Shown: positions 25,149 through 33,733 of the stretch, piece by piece
Position numbering within the stretch: the first letter of the stretch is position 1
Layout of the letters: each line of letters starts with the position of its first letter
Assembly (NCBI RefSeq): GCF_001423405.1
Contig: NZ_LMNS01000039.1
Span: 124,001-188,000 of the forward strand
Length of the DNA stretch: 64,000 nt
DNA from: Methylobacterium sp. Leaf123
Lineage (GTDB): Bacteria; Pseudomonadota; Alphaproteobacteria; Rhizobiales; Beijerinckiaceae
Direction: 5' to 3'
Position numbers and translations under genes: made by a program
Notes under the pieces: model-generated
The model's database searches: none
Told to the model about the DNA's origin: nothing
The model's input: the letters and a program-made list of their open reading frames with translations, nothing else

Positions 25149-25535
25149 TCAGCCGTTGAACACCGCGGCGAGCTTGTTGCCGGTCGGATCGCGGAGATAG
25201 GTGGCGTACCAGTTCGGGCCGTAATGCGGCCGCGGACCCGGTGCCCCCTCATCGGTTCCGCCATGGGCCAGGGCGGCGGCGTGGAACGCATCGACCGCCG
25301 CGGGCGAGGGCGCCGGGAGGCCCATCATCGTGCCATTGCCGGCGCTCGCCTCCCTGCCATCGAAGGGCGTGCAGACCCACAGGATCAGTCCCTCGCCGCG
25401 CCCCGCCAGCGAGTATCCGCGCCATCTCGGGAACTCGGCATGCATGCCCCAGCCGATTGTCGCCAGAACGGCGTCGTAGAAGGCGTGGGCGGTCGCGGCG
25501 TCGCGGGCTCCGAATGTGAGGTAGGGCTGCATCAC
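25149..25535 (-). CDS. VOC family (glyoxalase/dioxygenase fold) protein
   Basis: The 128-residue protein has the VOC start YLTFGARDAATAHAFYDAVL and end YATYLRDPTGNKLAAVFN. The fold is one vicinal-oxygen-chelate unit, which usually dimerises around a metal. The substrate cannot be read from sequence. It converges with pyrF with 12 bases between stops. Confidence 0.85.
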   Translation of the reverse strand: MMQPYLTFGARDAATAHAFYDAVLATIGWGMHAEFPRWRGYSLAGRGEGLILWVCTPFDGREASAGNGTMMGLPAPSPAAVDAFHAAALAHGGTDEGAPGPRPHYGPNWYATYLRDPTGNKLAAVFNG

Positions 25536-25685
25536 GGCGTTTCCGCTCCACTCAAGGGGCGGAAACGGTAGGATGCACGATCGAACAGATCAAGAACGAT
25601 GAGGGCGTTCACGAGGCAGGCGCTCGCCCTCGCCGCGCCCGTCCGATACCAGGGTTCGAACTCGGATCAGACAGGACGGGAGAGG

Positions 25686-26033
25686 ATGATGGCCAAGGGC
25701 TTCTGGATCGTGCGGGTCGATGTGAGCGACGCGGAGGCTTACAAGGCCTATGCGGCCGCCAACGGCGCCGCCTTCGCCCGGTTCGGCGGGCGCTTTCTCG
25801 TGCGCGGCGGCGCTTTCGAAGTGGTGGCTGGGCAGGCGCGGGCGCGCAACGTCATCGTCGAATTCCCGAGCTACGACGACGCCCTCGCCTGCTGGAACTC
25901 CGACCTCTACCAATCCGCCCGCGCCCTGCAGAAGGGCGGCGCCGAGGCCGACATCCTGGTGATCGAAGGGTATGACGGCCCGCAGCCCGACGTCTCCGAG
26001 CCGTCGCCGACGCCGGGCACCGCGTCGGAGTAG
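25686..26033 (+). CDS. DUF1330 domain-containing protein
   Basis: The product of about 115 residues has the DUF1330 pattern: KGFWIVRVDVSDAEAYKAY at the start, FGGRFLVRGG, VIVEFPSYDDALACWNS and ILVIEGYDG. This is a small dimeric alpha-beta-barrel-like fold of unknown activity. A GGGAGAGG Shine-Dalgarno lies just upstream; the second ATG at 25689 is equally possible. The acidic tail after the domain is variable. Confidence 0.85.
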   Translation: MMAKGFWIVRVDVSDAEAYKAYAAANGAAFARFGGRFLVRGGAFEVVAGQARARNVIVEFPSYDDALACWNSDLYQSARALQKGGAEADILVIEGYDGPQPDVSEPSPTPGTASE

Positions 26034-26052
26034 GTCCGCGCGTCGGGCGGCT

Positions 26053-26676
26053 TCAGCCGCCCGGCCGCAGGGCGCCGAGCAGGAAGGCGATCATCACCGG
26101 CAGCGGCGGCTCGATCGTGTTGGGCTGGCGGCCCACCAGCATCGGGTGGCAGTAGCGGGTGATCCCGGCCTGAAGGCAGGCCGCCGCGCTTTTCGGATCG
26201 GCGATGGTGAAGGCGCCCTCGCGCACGCCGTCGGCCACCACCCGCGCTAGCACCGCGCCGATGCGATCGACATGCGCCTGGCAGACGCTCCAGCTCTCGC
26301 TCATCGCCGCCTCGACCATCTCGTGGACGCGCGGATGCGCCTCGAAGCGGCGGCGGCAATCGTCGTGGAGCGCGGTGATGATCTGGGCAAGCCGCTCAGG
26401 CGCATCAAGCTTCGGCGCATCGGCGATCGCGACGATCATCGCCTCGATCTCGGCGGTCACTTGCTCGACCACAGCCTCGTTGATTGCCTTCTTCGATTCG
26501 AAGAAGCGGTAGACGTTGGCCGGACTCATCTTGAGGGTGCGGGCGATGTCGGCGACCGTGGTCTTCTGATAGCCGATGTCTTGGAACGATCGGGCCGCCG
26601 CTTCCACGATCCGGTCACGCGTCGTCGGCGCGGCGTCGCCGGACGACGGAAGAGTCTGAGCCGTGACGGCGGACAT
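26053..26676 (-). CDS. TetR family transcriptional regulator
   Basis: The 207-residue protein has the TetR helix-turn-helix in residues about 20-65: RIVEAAARSFQDIGYQKTTV, ADIARTLKMSPANVYRFF, ESKKAINEAV. The C-terminal ligand domain is unassigned. Its neighbours give no clear regulon; it converges with the DUF1330 gene. It may regulate itself from the 221-bp upstream region. Confidence 0.88.
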   Translation of the reverse strand: MSAVTAQTLPSSGDAAPTTRDRIVEAAARSFQDIGYQKTTVADIARTLKMSPANVYRFFESKKAINEAVVEQVTAEIEAMIVAIADAPKLDAPERLAQIITALHDDCRRRFEAHPRVHEMVEAAMSESWSVCQAHVDRIGAVLARVVADGVREGAFTIADPKSAAACLQAGITRYCHPMLVGRQPNTIEPPLPVMIAFLLGALRPGG

Positions 26677-26897
26677 CGTTGTCAGTACCTAAGCTTCGAC
26701 TCCGGCTGCTTCGAAAGCTTGCGAGTCCGGTCATCCGGTCCTCAAAGCAGAATTAAGCGAGCCATTCCACACACAAGCTCTTAGCCGGTGAAAGAACGCT
26801 GAAAATATGGAGCGGCCGCGCGCAGAATGCAGGCCCGCGCCGATTCGGACGCAGGCCTGGAATCCAATGGACCGCTTTCAGATCCTGGGACGAGCCG

Positions 26898-27098
26898 TCA
26901 GGAGCCGAATTGCGAACCGAGCTGTTCGAGATACTCGGCAAGATCGAGGCCACCGACGCGCCGACCATACTCGAAGCGCATCCCACGCCGGATATCGACC
27001 TGGGTCGAGCGGGTGTTGAGCGTGAAGGGTTTGACGCAGATCCAGGCGCCGTCGGTGCGGTGCTCGAAGAAACCGAGGATGTCGTGGGGGGCGGCCAT
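26898..27098 (-). CDS. Small conserved hypothetical protein
   Basis: The frame from ATG 27098 encodes 66 residues starting MAAPHDILGFFEHRTDGAWI and ending EYLEQLGSQFGS. The composition is well balanced and not like an antisense artefact. No family was recognised. It is separated from dut by 182 bases. Confidence 0.6.
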   Translation of the reverse strand: MAAPHDILGFFEHRTDGAWICVKPFTLNTRSTQVDIRRGMRFEYGRRVGGLDLAEYLEQLGSQFGS

Positions 27099-27280
27099 GG
27101 TTCGTCTCGCAGATGGATGCGGACAACCAACGGGATACGGACAAAAGAGTTCAATCGTTCCGGCGCCGTTTCTCTCGAACAAGCTTGTCCGGCCGATGGG
27201 TTGAGCTTCGAATGGCCAAGCTTGTACTGAACTTCGCCGAAGATGGTCGGCGGGGCGGGGTCCGGTGATTGCGCCGGCTG

Positions 27281-27877
27281 TCAGCGCCGGCCCGTCGAGC
27301 CGAAGCCGCCCTGCCCCCTGGTCCCCTGTCCCCTGTCCCCCTGCCCCCTTTGCCCGTTCGGCTCCGGCGCGCCGTCGCAGATCGCGAAATCCGGCCGTAG
27401 GACGCGGGTGAAGACAAGTTGCGCGATGCGCTCCCCCGGCTCGATGCGGATCGCGGCGCCGCTGCCGGGCGGATTGCGGTTCCAGGCGGAGATCAGGAGC
27501 GGGCCTTCGTAATCGGCATCGATCACCCCGGTGCCGTTGCCGAGCACCAAGCCCTCCCGGTGCCCGAGGCCGGAGCGGGCGAACACCAGTCCGCACCAAT
27601 TGGATTCGCCGATCCGCAGCGAGAAACCGGCCGGTATCAGCGCGGGCGGCGCCTGTGGCTCCAGCACGAGGGGGGCGTCGAGGCAGGCATGCAGATCGAG
27701 CCCCGCGGCGGCGGCACTGCCCCAGCGGGGAAAGCCCCACTCGGTGAGCCGCGGATCGAGAATGTGAAGGCCGACCTTCGAATCGGACTCGCGCGAAGGG
27801 GATTGTGACAAGAGGGGCTTCTCGGTGTCCGGGTGAGAGGGCGAGAAAGCTTTCTCCGAAGCGGCGGCCAGGGGCAA
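27281..27877 (-). CDS. dut: dUTPase with a low-complexity insert before motif 5
   Basis: All five trimeric-dUTPase motifs are present: AAGLDLHA (57-64), ARSGLGHREG (100-109), GNGTGVIDADYEG (113-125), GERIAQLVF (148-156) and GGFGSTGR (190-197). The enzyme hydrolyses dUTP to dUMP. Motifs 4 and 5 are separated by an unusual Gly/Gln/Arg stretch (about 175-189) encoded by short tandem repeats of CCCCTGT-like units. The N-terminal 33 residues are also longer than usual, and the real start may be further in. It is divergent from the DUF429 gene. Confidence 0.9.
   Translation of the reverse strand: MPLAAASEKAFSPSHPDTEKPLLSQSPSRESDSKVGLHILDPRLTEWGFPRWGSAAAAGLDLHACLDAPLVLEPQAPPALIPAGFSLRIGESNWCGLVFARSGLGHREGLVLGNGTGVIDADYEGPLLISAWNRNPPGSGAAIRIEPGERIAQLVFTRVLRPDFAICDGAPEPNGQRGQGDRGQGTRGQGGFGSTGRR
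27307..27355. repeat. Short tandem repeats inside dut
   Basis: Variants of the 7-bp unit CCCTGTC/CCCTGCC recur across about 50 bases, with a near-perfect TCCCCTGTCCCCTGTCCCC core. They encode the flexible Gln-Gly-Arg-rich stretch just before dUTPase motif 5. Unit number could vary by slippage. Confidence 0.65.
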
Positions 27878-27891
27878 TCGGGGGTGAGCGA

Positions 27892-28674
27892 ATGGCGCGC
27901 TGGGTGGCGGGGCTGGATGGGTGCCGTGGGGCCTGGGCGGGTGCCCTGCTCGATCTCGACGATCCGGCGCGCTGGCTTTGCGCCCGCTTCCCGCGGGTGA
28001 TCGACCTGCTCGACGGCCCGGAGGCGCCGGTTTGTGTCGGCATCGACGTGCCGATCGGCCTGCCCGACCGGGTGAGCGGGGGACGCTCCGCCGACCGGGC
28101 GGCGCGGGCGTTTCTCGGGGCGGGGCGGTCCAGCGTCTTCCCGGTCCCGCCCCGCGCGGCGGTCTATGCCGCGAGCTACGACGAGGCCAAGGCCCTGTCG
28201 CGGGCGCATTCGGAGCCGCCCTTCGCGCCCTCGATCCAGTGCTGGAACATCCTGCGCTCCGTGCGGGAAGCCGACGAATTGCTGCGCGCGCGGCCCGATC
28301 TTGCGATGCGCCTGCACGAGGTGCATCCGGAGGTCGCCTTCTTCCGCCTCAACGGCGAGCGGCGTCTCGGGGCCGGCAAGAAGGGCCCGGCCCGTGCCGA
28401 GGGCCTCGCCGCGCGCCGGGCCCTCCTGATCGCCGCCGGGCTGCCCGAGGTGATGGTCGGCGCGCCGCCCCCGCGAGGTGTCGGAGCCGACGACCATCTC
28501 GACGCCATGGCCGCCCTGGTGGTTGCCCGCGACATCGCCGAAGACCGCGCCGAGCCGCTTCCCAACGCGATCGAGCGCGACAGCTATGGCCTGCCGATCG
28601 TGATCTGGGCGCCCGCGCGCCTTGCTGTGCCCCTGCCTTCGCCCCTTCATGTGCCCCTTGCCGTACGGAGTTGA
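27892..28674 (+). CDS. DUF429 domain-containing protein
   Basis: The 260-residue product begins MARWVAGLDGCRGAWAGALL, matching the DUF429 RNase-H-like fold, with VGIDVPIGLPD and a late GADDHLDAMAALVVA acidic segment. These Asp residues suggest a nuclease-like metal centre, but family activity is unknown. The next gene, a NUDIX hydrolase, starts 6 bases downstream, so the two are co-transcribed. Confidence 0.85.
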   Translation: MARWVAGLDGCRGAWAGALLDLDDPARWLCARFPRVIDLLDGPEAPVCVGIDVPIGLPDRVSGGRSADRAARAFLGAGRSSVFPVPPRAAVYAASYDEAKALSRAHSEPPFAPSIQCWNILRSVREADELLRARPDLAMRLHEVHPEVAFFRLNGERRLGAGKKGPARAEGLAARRALLIAAGLPEVMVGAPPPRGVGADDHLDAMAALVVARDIAEDRAEPLPNAIERDSYGLPIVIWAPARLAVPLPSPLHVPLAVRS

Positions 28675-28679
28675 GCCCC

Positions 28680-29204
28680 GTGACCGACCACACCAACGCG
28701 GATCTGCCGACGCGCGACATCGCCCGCGCCCTGGTCTTCGATCCCTCGAACCGCCTTCTGCTGATCGAGTACGAGGCGGTGCACCCGATCGATCCGGCCG
28801 ATCCCGATGCCCGCGGCTTCTGGTTCATGCCCGGCGGCGGGCTGGAACCGGGCGAGAGCCACGAGGAGGCCTGCCGGCGCGAACTCTCGGAGGAGATCGG
28901 CGTCGCGGAGGTGGAACTCGGCCCCTGCGTTGCCGTCTGCGACGGGCCGTTCCACCTGTTCCGCAAACCGCGTCATGCCCGCGAGCGCTATTTCGTGGTC
29001 CGGCTCGCGAGCGACAGCGTCGATACGAGCCGGCTGGCCGAGACCGAGGACAATCCCGTCCGCGGCACCCGCTGGTGGCCGCTCGATGAACTCGCGGCTT
29101 CCGCCGAGCGTGTGGAGCCCGCCGGACTGGCCAAGCTGGCGCAACGAATCGCCGCCGGCGACGTTCCGGACCAGCCCGTCCGCCTGACTTGGCGGGACGC
29201 TTGA
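28680..29204 (+). CDS. NUDIX hydrolase
   Basis: The 174-residue product, GTG start, carries a complete Nudix box GGGLEPGESHEEACRRELSE followed by EIGV (Gx5Ex7REUxEExGU). It hydrolyses a nucleoside-diphosphate-linked substrate that cannot be named from sequence. It is preceded closely by the DUF429 gene. Confidence 0.9.
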   Translation: MTDHTNADLPTRDIARALVFDPSNRLLLIEYEAVHPIDPADPDARGFWFMPGGGLEPGESHEEACRRELSEEIGVAEVELGPCVAVCDGPFHLFRKPRHARERYFVVRLASDSVDTSRLAETEDNPVRGTRWWPLDELAASAERVEPAGLAKLAQRIAAGDVPDQPVRLTWRDA

Positions 29205-29430
29205 GCTTCCTCTCACGGCATGCCAGCCGCACCCTGCGGCGAGCGCGCCGATGCGCGGAGGCCGCGCGCGCTTGTCCGGCCGGCATCGGAGATCGACGCC
29301 CCGGCCTTCGCCTGCGCCATCGGCCACACGCCATGTGCGCAAGCGCATCCGCCGGAGGGGATGGATTCGGCGGGTCAGACCGTTTGGTATGCGCGTCACC
29401 CACTCAGCAACGATGAAAGGACAACCGCCC

Positions 29431-30117
29431 ATGTTTCCTCAGGTTCTGACCGACGGTTACCGCAGCTTCCTCGGCGAGCGGCTACCGAACGAGCGGCGCA
29501 AGTACGAGATGCTCGGCAAGGAAGGCCAGGAGCCTGAAGTGCTGCTGATCGGCTGCTGCGATAGCCGCGTCGCCCCCGAGGTGATCTTCAATACGGGTCC
29601 GGGCCAGATCTTCACGATCCGCAACGTGGCCAACATCGTGCCGCCCTCCCAGCCCGACGGCGCCTATCACGGCACCTCGTCGGCGATCGAGTTCGCGGTG
29701 CAGGCCTTGAAGGTGAAGCACATCGTCGTGCTCGGCCACGCCACCTGCGGCGGCATCAAGGCGGCCGGTTTCGGTGCCGAGCCGCTCTCCTCGGGCAACT
29801 TCATCGGCAGCTGGGTCTCGCTGGTCGAGCCGGCGACGAAGAAGCTCGCCGAGGCCGGCGACAGCAAGGATAAGGAGGGCTACCTCACCCGCCTCGAATA
29901 CACGATGATCGGGCAGAGCCTCCAGAACCTGATGACCTTCGACTTCATCCGCGAGGCGGTCGAGGCGGGCAAGCTGCACCTGCACGGCGCGCATTTCGGC
30001 ATCGAGACCGGTGAACTGCGCATCCGCAACCCGGACACCGGCGAGTTCGAGTCCGTGGTCTCCCGCGACGGCCAGACGCTCACGGCCTCCGCCCTGATCG
30101 GCTGCACCGCGGCTTAA
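29431..30117 (+). CDS. Beta-class carbonic anhydrase
   Basis: The 228-residue enzyme has the beta-CA active site CCDSR (C42, D44, R46) and GHATCGG (H103, C106), giving the three zinc ligands Cys-His-Cys and the Asp-Arg dyad. It interconverts CO2 and bicarbonate. AAGGA 9 bases before ATG 29431 supports this start over 29413. A strong terminator follows. Confidence 0.93.
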   Translation: MFPQVLTDGYRSFLGERLPNERRKYEMLGKEGQEPEVLLIGCCDSRVAPEVIFNTGPGQIFTIRNVANIVPPSQPDGAYHGTSSAIEFAVQALKVKHIVVLGHATCGGIKAAGFGAEPLSSGNFIGSWVSLVEPATKKLAEAGDSKDKEGYLTRLEYTMIGQSLQNLMTFDFIREAVEAGKLHLHGAHFGIETGELRIRNPDTGEFESVVSRDGQTLTASALIGCTAA

Positions 30118-30155
30118 AACAGCCCGTCTTCCACGTCCTGCTTCGGCAAATACGC

Positions 30156-30188
30156 GGCGCCTCCGAAAGCCTTCGGAGGCGCCGTTTT
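30156..30188 (+). terminator. Rho-independent terminator of the carbonic anhydrase gene
   Basis: A perfect 12-bp stem (GGCGCCTCCGAA at 30156-30167 with its complement at 30172-30183), a 4-base loop and a following GTTTT form a classical terminator 38 bases after the stop. Confidence 0.85.
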
Positions 30189-30380
30189 CGTGTTCGATCC
30201 GATCCGGTCGATCCCTTCGGGAGGGCGGCTCTCGGCTTAGATGGGATCTCGTCGTGCCGGAACGACGGGTCGCTCTTCTCGGGCGCCGCACGGGCCTAGC
30301 GAACTCGCCCCAGTCCATCGAGCGGGACGCGTATCGCTCCCAACTCTCGCCCGAGACCGATCCACGCGTCATCCGGCAAA

Positions 30381-30416
30381 CGAAAAGAAGCGGCGAACCC
30401 GAAGGTCCGCCGCTTC
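30381..30416 (-). terminator. Rho-independent terminator of the DUF4142 gene
   Basis: The stem GAAGCGGCG (30387-30395) pairs with CGCCGCTTC (30408-30416), and on the minus strand is followed by TTTTCG. It lies 38 bases past the DUF4142 stop codon. Confidence 0.75.
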
Positions 30417-30453
30417 TCTCAATTCGTCTCAGGCTGGGGTGCGCGGAGCCGCC

Positions 30454-31164
30454 TTAGCGGGCGCCGGGCAGGCGCTGGGCGTGGGCGTAGTGCTGCTGGA
30501 GCACCGGCAGGGCCTGCTGGGCGTAGTTGCGCAGGGCCGGGTTCGGGCCGGACTGGGCGTAGGACTGCGCCATGCCGATCGACATCTGGTGCGCCATCAC
30601 CTGCTGCTGGCCGTAGAGGCGGTCGAAGCGGGCGCCGGGCGGGGTGGCGTTCAACTCGGCCAGCATCTGCTGCTGCTGCGGGTTCGGCTGCACCACGGTG
30701 GTGCCCGCGGTGGTATCGACGTCGAAGGCCCGTGCGCCGGCAGCCGCACCGCGGCTCAGACCGGTGCCCGCGCCTTCGAGTGCGCCGACCGGGCCGCCCT
30801 GCAGGGTGCCGCCGACCACGCCGGTCGCCACACCCGTGGCCGCACCGACCGCACCGCCGGCAATGGCGAGCGGAGCCTCGACCAGGCCGCCGACAAGGCC
30901 GCCGGGACCGGCCTGACGGGCCGCCATGTAGTTGCGCTCGCCACCGGCCAGGGCGACGTTGGCGGCCTGATGGTCACGCAGCGCCTCACGGGCATAGGCC
31001 CGCACCGACGGGTTGCGGCTCTTCTGCAGCGCGATCTGGGCGGACTGGATCTCGAAGGCATTTGCCTGCATGGCGTCCAGACGGAAATCGCCCCCGACCT
31101 GGGCGAAGGCGGGGGTCGCCATGGCGACGACGAGAGCGGACGCAGCAGCGTATTTCTTCAGCAT
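30454..31164 (-). CDS. Exported DUF4142 protein with Gly/Ala-rich insert
   Basis: The 236-residue product has a signal peptide (MLKKYAAASALVVAMATPAFA). The helical DUF4142 pattern DAMQANAFEIQSAQIALQKS and RAYAREALRDHQAANV follows. A roughly 60-residue Gly/Ala/Val-rich segment with glycine-zipper character (GGAVGAATGVATGVVGG) then interrupts the domain, which resumes as QMLAELNATPPGARFDRLYG and QSYAQSGPNPALRNYA. The function is unknown. The insert could span or perturb a membrane. Start is ATG 31164; the upstream frame lacks homology. Confidence 0.82.
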   Translation of the reverse strand: MLKKYAAASALVVAMATPAFAQVGGDFRLDAMQANAFEIQSAQIALQKSRNPSVRAYAREALRDHQAANVALAGGERNYMAARQAGPGGLVGGLVEAPLAIAGGAVGAATGVATGVVGGTLQGGPVGALEGAGTGLSRGAAAGARAFDVDTTAGTTVVQPNPQQQQMLAELNATPPGARFDRLYGQQQVMAHQMSIGMAQSYAQSGPNPALRNYAQQALPVLQQHYAHAQRLPGAR

Positions 31165-31201
31165 ACCAAACCTCAAATATCGAATTTTCGACATACGATC
31201 T

Positions 31202-31233
31202 GGCCTTGAAAACCGGATGAACCGGTCAAGGCC
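31202..31233. promoter_or_regulatory. Dyad in the divergent control region
   Basis: The 8-bp perfect arms GGCCTTGA (31202-31209) and TCAAGGCC (31226-31233), with an inner CCGG pair, lie 38 bases upstream of the DUF4142 start and 54 bases before the acyltransferase start. It may be an operator shared by the two divergent genes. No regulator is assigned. Confidence 0.4.
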
Positions 31234-31286
31234 GTGAAGATCACTTCGACGCGACAACGACGACCTTCCACGCTGGTTCCCGAAAT

Positions 31287-32435
31287 TTGAATAAGCTTTT
31301 TCATCCCGACCCCATCCGGGGAAAACTGGTCCTGGTGCAGGGGCTAAGGGCCCTGGCCGCGTTGATGGTGGTGGTTCACCACGCCCAGAACGAGGCTGCG
31401 GCCCTGGCCGCGCGGACCGGAATGGACTTCGTCCCACGCCACGGATTGCCCTGGCCGGCGGGCGTCGACATCTTCTTCGTCATCTCCGGCTTCATCATTG
31501 TCCACGCGGCCGCACCGCTCTACGGGCGGCCCGGAGCGCGGAGCCGCTTTGCCGCCCACCGCATCGCCCGCCTCGTTCCGCTCTACTGGCTGGTGACGGG
31601 CCTCTACCTCGCCCTCGGTCTCGCGGCGCCGGCCCTCCTCAGCGGCGAGGGCGGTACGCCCGACGTCGCACGCAGCCTCGCCTCGTTCCTGTTCTGGCCG
31701 ATGGCCCGGCCCGATGGGGCGGTGCTGCCACTCTACGGCCTGGGCTGGACGCTGAACTACGAGATGGCCTTCTACGCCCTCTTCGCCCTCGGCCTCGGCT
31801 TCTCGCGGCGCGGGGCGGTGGCGTGGCTCGCAGGTGCTCTGGTGCTCCTCGTTCTCGCCGGGCGGCTGACACCCGCGCCGCCGGTTCCCCTCGCCTTCTG
31901 GTCCGATCCGATCGTCCTCGAATTCGCTCTCGGGGCCGGGTTCGCGCTCCTGCGGGCCGAGGGGGTGCGCCTGGGCTCCGTGGTTCGGAGCGCGCTCGCC
32001 GCGGCGGGTTTGTTCGGGCTTGCCGCCAGTGCAAGCCTGTCCGCCGAGCCGACGCTGCGCCTCCTCGCCTGGGGCCTGCCCGCCGCCTTCCTCGTGGCGG
32101 CGGCGGTCCTCGGCCGGGACCGGCCCGCGGCCGTGCGCGGTGGGATCGCCGCCTGGGGTCTCGGCGCGGCCGAGCGGCTGGGCGACGCCTCCTACGCCCT
32201 CTACCTGATCCATCCATTCGTGCTGCGGGCGGTCCGCGAGGGGCTGCTGCGCACCGGCCTCGCGCCCCTGCTCGGACCCTGGCCGAGCCTCGTCGTGATG
32301 GTCGCGCTGACCCTGCCGGCCGCCCTCCTCGTCCACCAGGCGGTGGAGCGGCCCCTGACCCGCCTCGTCCGCCGCGGGCTCGACCCCGCCCCCTCCGGCG
32401 AAGCCTCGAAAAGCGCCGTGACGCCCGAGCGATGA
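31287..32435 (+). CDS. Acyltransferase family 3 (OafA/YrhL-type) membrane protein
   Basis: The 382-residue protein has the family start LVLVQGLRALAALMVVVHHA, the conserved GVDIFFVISGFIIV and about ten membrane helices. Such proteins transfer acetyl or other acyl groups to exopolysaccharide, LPS or peptidoglycan sugars across the inner membrane. The only in-frame start giving the full domain is TTG 31287. It lies next to no sugar genes, so the acceptor is unknown. Confidence 0.85.
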   Translation: MNKLFHPDPIRGKLVLVQGLRALAALMVVVHHAQNEAAALAARTGMDFVPRHGLPWPAGVDIFFVISGFIIVHAAAPLYGRPGARSRFAAHRIARLVPLYWLVTGLYLALGLAAPALLSGEGGTPDVARSLASFLFWPMARPDGAVLPLYGLGWTLNYEMAFYALFALGLGFSRRGAVAWLAGALVLLVLAGRLTPAPPVPLAFWSDPIVLEFALGAGFALLRAEGVRLGSVVRSALAAAGLFGLAASASLSAEPTLRLLAWGLPAAFLVAAAVLGRDRPAAVRGGIAAWGLGAAERLGDASYALYLIHPFVLRAVREGLLRTGLAPLLGPWPSLVVMVALTLPAALLVHQAVERPLTRLVRRGLDPAPSGEASKSAVTPER

Positions 32436-32529
32436 GGGCGGGGATGACCGCGTTATGGGCGGTTTTCCCGAACCCCGTTTCGCACTAGCCTCCGGCCGTC
32501 ACGTTCCTCGCACGCCTCGGAGGCCGGCC

Positions 32530-33393
32530 ATGAAGACCCTGCTCGTTCCGGTCACCCTCCACGACGCCCTGCCTTCGGTCTTCGCCACCGCGGTGCTGGT
32601 GGCGCGCCGCTTCGGCAGCCTGATCGAGGGTGTGGCCCTGCGCCCGGCGCTCGCCGAATACGTGCCGGTGGACATGGTCGGCGGCATGACGTGGCTGCGC
32701 GACGAGGAGGCCGACCAGGCCGAGGCGCAGGATGCGGGCCAGCGCTTCGTGGCGGCGATGGAGGCCGCGGGCCTGCCCCGGCGCGAGCCCGGCGCCTCCT
32801 GCGCCCCGGATGCGGCGGCCAATGCCGGTCCGCGCTATCGCTGGCAGCCCGATGTGCCGCCGGGCGACGCCTTCCTCGGCCAGTATGCGCGGCTGTTCTC
32901 GGCGACCGTCGTCGGGCGCCCCGGTGCCGATGACGGCTCGCCGCGCATGACCACCTTCGAGACCGCCCTGTTCGAGAGCGGGCGCCCGATCCTGCTTGCG
33001 CCGCCGGTCGCGCCGACCTGCCTCGGCGAGGCGGTCCTGATCGCCTGGAACGGCTCGACCGAGACGGCGCGGGCCGTCGCCTTCGCCATGCCCTTCCTGC
33101 GCCGCGCCCGGCGGGTGCTCGTGCTCAGTGCCGAGGGCGGCATGGTGCCGGGCCCGAGCGCCGAGGACGTGGCGCGCTCGCTGGCCTGCGAAGGCATCGA
33201 GGCCGCTCACAAGGTATTGCCCGCCGGGCGCCGCACCCCCGGCGAACTCTACCTCGACAACGCCGAATCGTTCGGTTGCGACCTTCTGATCAAGGGCGCC
33301 TACACCCAGAGCCGCCTGCGCCAGATGATCTTCGGCGGGCCGACCAGCCACATCCTGTCGCATGCGACCGTGCCGGTGCTGATGGCGCATTGA
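32530..33393 (+). CDS. Universal stress protein (UspA family), tandem type
   Basis: The 287-residue product has a Usp-like first half starting MKTLLVPVTLHDALPSVFAT and a second half with VLIAWNGSTETARAVAFAMP, then CDLLIKGAYTQSRLRQMIFG and SHATVPVLMAH. The last segment corresponds to the ATP-binding G-x2-G-x9-G(S/T) region but is imperfect. It is a cytoplasmic stress protein of uncertain ligand. ATG 32530 lies 9 bases after GGAGG. Confidence 0.85.
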   Translation: MKTLLVPVTLHDALPSVFATAVLVARRFGSLIEGVALRPALAEYVPVDMVGGMTWLRDEEADQAEAQDAGQRFVAAMEAAGLPRREPGASCAPDAAANAGPRYRWQPDVPPGDAFLGQYARLFSATVVGRPGADDGSPRMTTFETALFESGRPILLAPPVAPTCLGEAVLIAWNGSTETARAVAFAMPFLRRARRVLVLSAEGGMVPGPSAEDVARSLACEGIEAAHKVLPAGRRTPGELYLDNAESFGCDLLIKGAYTQSRLRQMIFGGPTSHILSHATVPVLMAH

Positions 33394-33733
33394 GCCCAGC
33401 GACCCGCGCCGCCGACATCGAACAGCGGAATTTCGCGTTTTCGGCGAAGGCGTTCGCTCAAGATTGCCTTGGCATATGACGATCCCGTGGCGCGTCGCGG
33501 TGGGTCGCGGCGAAGGCTCGCGCCGCATTCAATCGTGCCCGTCAGGAGTTGCCAGAGGCCGGATCGGCGGCTAAAGTTCTGAAAAGCTTGAAGTTTCCAA
33601 TCATTCTAATCTACGTCTGCCTCAAATCGGCCGGTTTCCGGTGGCCTTGAGCGGCGCGAATGATCGGAGGCTTCGGGCGGCGCGGCTCTCGCGGGCCGGG
33701 TTCCTCGACAGGCACGACAGGTTGCGATCCCGC
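33394..33733. other. Intergenic region upstream of bfd
   Basis: These 340 bases contain an Irr-box-like dyad at 33592-33612. The 33540-33610 part is AT-richer than its surroundings, consistent with a promoter. No gene was recognised. Confidence 0.6.
33592..33612 (+). promoter_or_regulatory. Irr-box-like (ICE) site upstream of bfd
   Basis: The 21-bp site begins AGTTTCC, has a central AATCATTCT and ends AATCT. It matches the iron-control-element pattern of Rhizobiales Irr (AGTTTAGAA-n-ATTC-TAAACT type) at about 18 of 21 positions by my reading. Irr represses or activates iron genes according to haem and iron status. The irr gene is not in this window, so assignment is by resemblance. Confidence 0.55.

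Larger units (their letters stand above)
30118..30453. other. Intergenic region between converging genes
   Basis: These 336 bases between the beta-carbonic anhydrase and the DUF4142 gene carry one terminator for each strand (30156-30188 plus, 30381-30416 minus). The 190 bases between them show no convincing gene. Confidence 0.6.

Noticed and set aside
25645..25675. GGTTCGAACTC resembling a tRNA T-arm
   Set aside because: No acceptor, D or anticodon stems can be built around it.
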